DNA from: Actinomycetales bacterium | GTDB taxonomy: Bacteria; Actinomycetota; Actinomycetes; Actinomycetales; Microbacteriaceae | Assembly: GCA_015655415.1 (NCBI GenBank) | Contig: JAATFB010000077.1 | Span: 1 to 62,570 of the forward strand | DNA: 62,570 nucleotides | Direction: 5' to 3' | Part shown: positions 60,988 through 62,570 of the stretch, piece by piece | Numbering within the stretch: position 1 is the first letter of the stretch | Layout: every line of letters begins with the position of its first letter | The notes under the pieces: generated by a model | Told to the model about the DNA's origin: nothing | The model's input: only the letters and a program-made list of their open reading frames with translations | The model's database searches: none | Program-made: the position numbers and the translations under genes

Positions 60988-62421
60988 ATGATCGCGCCCA
61001 CCAGGGTGCGCCGGCTCCGAGAAGTGGAACTTTCTCCCGTGTTGCTCGAACGCTCAGACCCCGTCGTCACCGCCGATGAGTCCGTGATCGCCGGTCTCGA
61101 TCATTGGCGCACGCTCGAGGCGCGCCAACAGCCCCGCTGGCCCGACCCGGATGCCGCCCGCGTGGCGTCCGAGGAGCTCGCCACGCTGCCCCCGCTGGTA
61201 TTCGCCGGCGAGGTCGATCAGCTGCGGCAGCGACTCGCGGCGGCCGCCGAGGGTCGCGCCTTCCTGCTGCAGGGCGGCGACTGCGCGGAGACGTTCGCCG
61301 GTGCGACGGCGGACCAGATCCGCAACCGCGTCAAGACGGTGCTGCAGATGGCCGTCGTGCTCACGTACGGCGCCTCGGTGCCGGTGATCAAGATGGGGCG
61401 CATGGCGGGCCAGTTCGCCAAGCCGCGCTCCAGCGACACCGAGACCCGCGGCGGGGTGACGCTGCCGGCCTACCGCGGTGACATGGTCAACGGCTACGAC
61501 TTCACGGCCGAGTCGCGCACGGCCGATCCACGGCGGCTGGTGCAGGGGTACCACACGGCCGTGTCCACGCTGAACCTGATCCGTGCCTTCACGCAGGGCG
61601 GGTTCGCCGACCTGCGTGAGGTGCACAGCTGGAACCGCGGCTTCGCGGCGAACCCGGCGAACCAGCGCTACGAGGGCCTGGCGATGGAGATCGACCGCGC
61701 CGTCAAGTTCATGGAGGCGGCCGGTGCCGACTTCGACGAGCTGAAGCGCGTCGAGTTCTACACCGCGCACGAGGCGCTGCTGATGGAGTACGAGCGCGCC
61801 CTGACGCGGATCGACTCCCGCAACGGCACGCCCGTCGACACCTCCGCGCACTTCGTGTGGGTGGGGGAGCGGACCCGGCAGCTCGACGGCGCGCACCTCG
61901 ACTTCGTGTCCCGCATCCGCAACCCGATCGGGGTGAAGGTCGGGCCGACGATGACGGGAGACGAGCTCGAGCGGCTCATCGACAAGGTCGACCCCGATCG
62001 CGAGCCGGGCCGGCTCACGCTGATCACGCGCATGGGCGCGTCGAAGATCCGCGACGCGCTGCCGCCGCTGCTCGACGCGGTGAGCCGGTTCGGTGCGACA
62101 CCGCTCTGGATCACCGACCCGATGCACGGCAACGGCATCACCACGCCGACGGGCTACAAGACCCGCCGGTTCGACGACGTGGTCGACGAGGTGCTCGGCT
62201 TCTTCGAGGCGCACCGCGAGATCGGCACGCACCCGGGCGGCATCCACGTGGAGCTCACGGGCGACGACGTCACCGAGTGCCTCGGCGGCTCCGAGCACAT
62301 CGACGAGGCGACGCTCGCGACCCGGTACGAGTCGCTCTGCGACCCGCGCCTGAACCACATGCAGTCGCTCGAGCTGGCGTTCCTCGTCGCGGAGGAGCTG
62401 GCGAAGCACCCTCGCGCCTGA
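60988..62421 (+). CDS. aroG: Class II 3-deoxy-7-phosphoheptulonate (DAHP) synthase
   Basis: 477 residues. Class II signatures include LLQGGDCAETF, MGRMAGQFAKPRSS, HSWNRGF and DPMHGNGITTP. It performs the first step of the shikimate pathway. The first 30 residues are less conserved; the ATG at 60988 has only a weak ribosome site (GGGACG), so the true start could be a later one. No tryptophan leader peptide was seen. Confidence 0.95.
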   Translation: MIAPTRVRRLREVELSPVLLERSDPVVTADESVIAGLDHWRTLEARQQPRWPDPDAARVASEELATLPPLVFAGEVDQLRQRLAAAAEGRAFLLQGGDCAETFAGATADQIRNRVKTVLQMAVVLTYGASVPVIKMGRMAGQFAKPRSSDTETRGGVTLPAYRGDMVNGYDFTAESRTADPRRLVQGYHTAVSTLNLIRAFTQGGFADLREVHSWNRGFAANPANQRYEGLAMEIDRAVKFMEAAGADFDELKRVEFYTAHEALLMEYERALTRIDSRNGTPVDTSAHFVWVGERTRQLDGAHLDFVSRIRNPIGVKVGPTMTGDELERLIDKVDPDREPGRLTLITRMGASKIRDALPPLLDAVSRFGATPLWITDPMHGNGITTPTGYKTRRFDDVVDEVLGFFEAHREIGTHPGGIHVELTGDDVTECLGGSEHIDEATLATRYESLCDPRLNHMQSLELAFLVAEELAKHPRA

Positions 62422-62462
62422 CGCCGCCCCGCTGCTCGAGACCGCCCGGGCCCGTCGAACCG

Positions 62463-62570
62463 CTACTGCGCCGGTGCGGTCGGGGAGTCGGTCGGTGTCG
62501 GAGTGCTCGGCGTCTCGGCCGGTCCCTGCGACACGGAGAGCCGCACGCCCGTCTCGGCGTCGAGCCCTCC
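62463..62570 (-). CDS. Probable PASTA-domain Ser/Thr kinase, C-terminal end (cut by window edge)
   Basis: The last 35 codons of a minus-strand gene: GGLDAETGVRLSVSQGP resembles the end of a PASTA repeat and a Thr/Pro/Ser tail (TPSTPTPTDSPTAPAQ) follows before TAG at 62463-62465. Kinase genes of the PknB/Stk1 group are often beside aroG in this family. Identity rests on a short fragment. Confidence 0.6.
   Translation of the reverse strand, partial: GGLDAETGVRLSVSQGPAETPSTPTPTDSPTAPAQ

Overview
The window is a chromosomal segment of a high-GC Gram-positive bacterium, most likely a member of Microbacteriaceae (Microbacterium-like). The basis is very high GC with strong third-position bias, frequent GTG starts and ATGA/GTGA overlaps, actinobacterial families (FtsR-type MerR, GarA-like FHA protein, class II DAHP synthase, DUF7882 protein, modular LigD with Ku), HspR-type (HAIR-like) operators, and several near-leaderless promoters. 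No rRNA, tRNA, CRISPR array, insertion sequence or prophage was seen. Genus assignment is inference.

Region 1 (1-14.5 kb) is an accessory, regulator-rich block. Small oxidoreductases sit beside or divergent from TetR/MarR regulators: several SDRs, two FAD monooxygenases, an alpha/beta hydrolase, a SRPBCC protein and a VOC protein. Palindromic operator candidates lie in most of the shared intergenic gaps. One MarR gene is frameshifted although its operator is a perfect palindrome. The block ends with an ECF41-type sigma factor (C-terminal SnoaL-like domain, WLPEP linker) behind an NAD(P)-binding partner gene and a matching ECF41-type promoter.

Region 2 (14.5-19.3 kb) starts with a 19-bp tandem minisatellite. 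A minus-strand, mostly overlapping operon follows: lipid (diacylglycerol) kinase, two small membrane proteins, acyl-CoA dehydrogenase-like protein, a PIG-L deacetylase/SAM methyltransferase fusion, and a family 2 glycosyltransferase. It looks like an uncharacterised glycolipid or amino-sugar modification pathway. A degenerate ECF sigma remnant lies upstream.

Region 3 (20-35 kb) holds a DHA2-type exporter with its TetR, a hydrolase/SWIM-protein pair divergent from a WYL regulator, DoxX, Hsp20 with a HAIR-like site, a three-gene thiol-redox operon, a TMEM175 channel, a PEBP protein, a ChlI/ChlD-like AAA+/vWA pair, and a ClpC-like unfoldase with its own HAIR-like site.

Region 4 (35-48.6 kb) is a DNA-repair island. 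It has a stand-alone LigD polymerase domain, a stand-alone LigD ligase domain, and a full Pol-PE-Lig LigD divergent from Ku. An ECF sigma-Ogt-AlkA-ligase operon adds alkylation repair. Small conserved proteins and a Nudix/nuclease-like fusion follow.

Region 5 (48.6-62.6 kb) is mostly housekeeping: CDP-alcohol phosphatidyltransferase, FHA protein, FtsR and a second MerR, ParA, pyruvate carboxylase, peptide deformylase, long-chain acyl-CoA ligase, ROK glucokinase, PlsC, class II DAHP synthase, and the 3' end of a probable PASTA-domain Ser/Thr kinase. An intergenic GGTTGAGCCCGTCGAA repeat array separates merR from parA.
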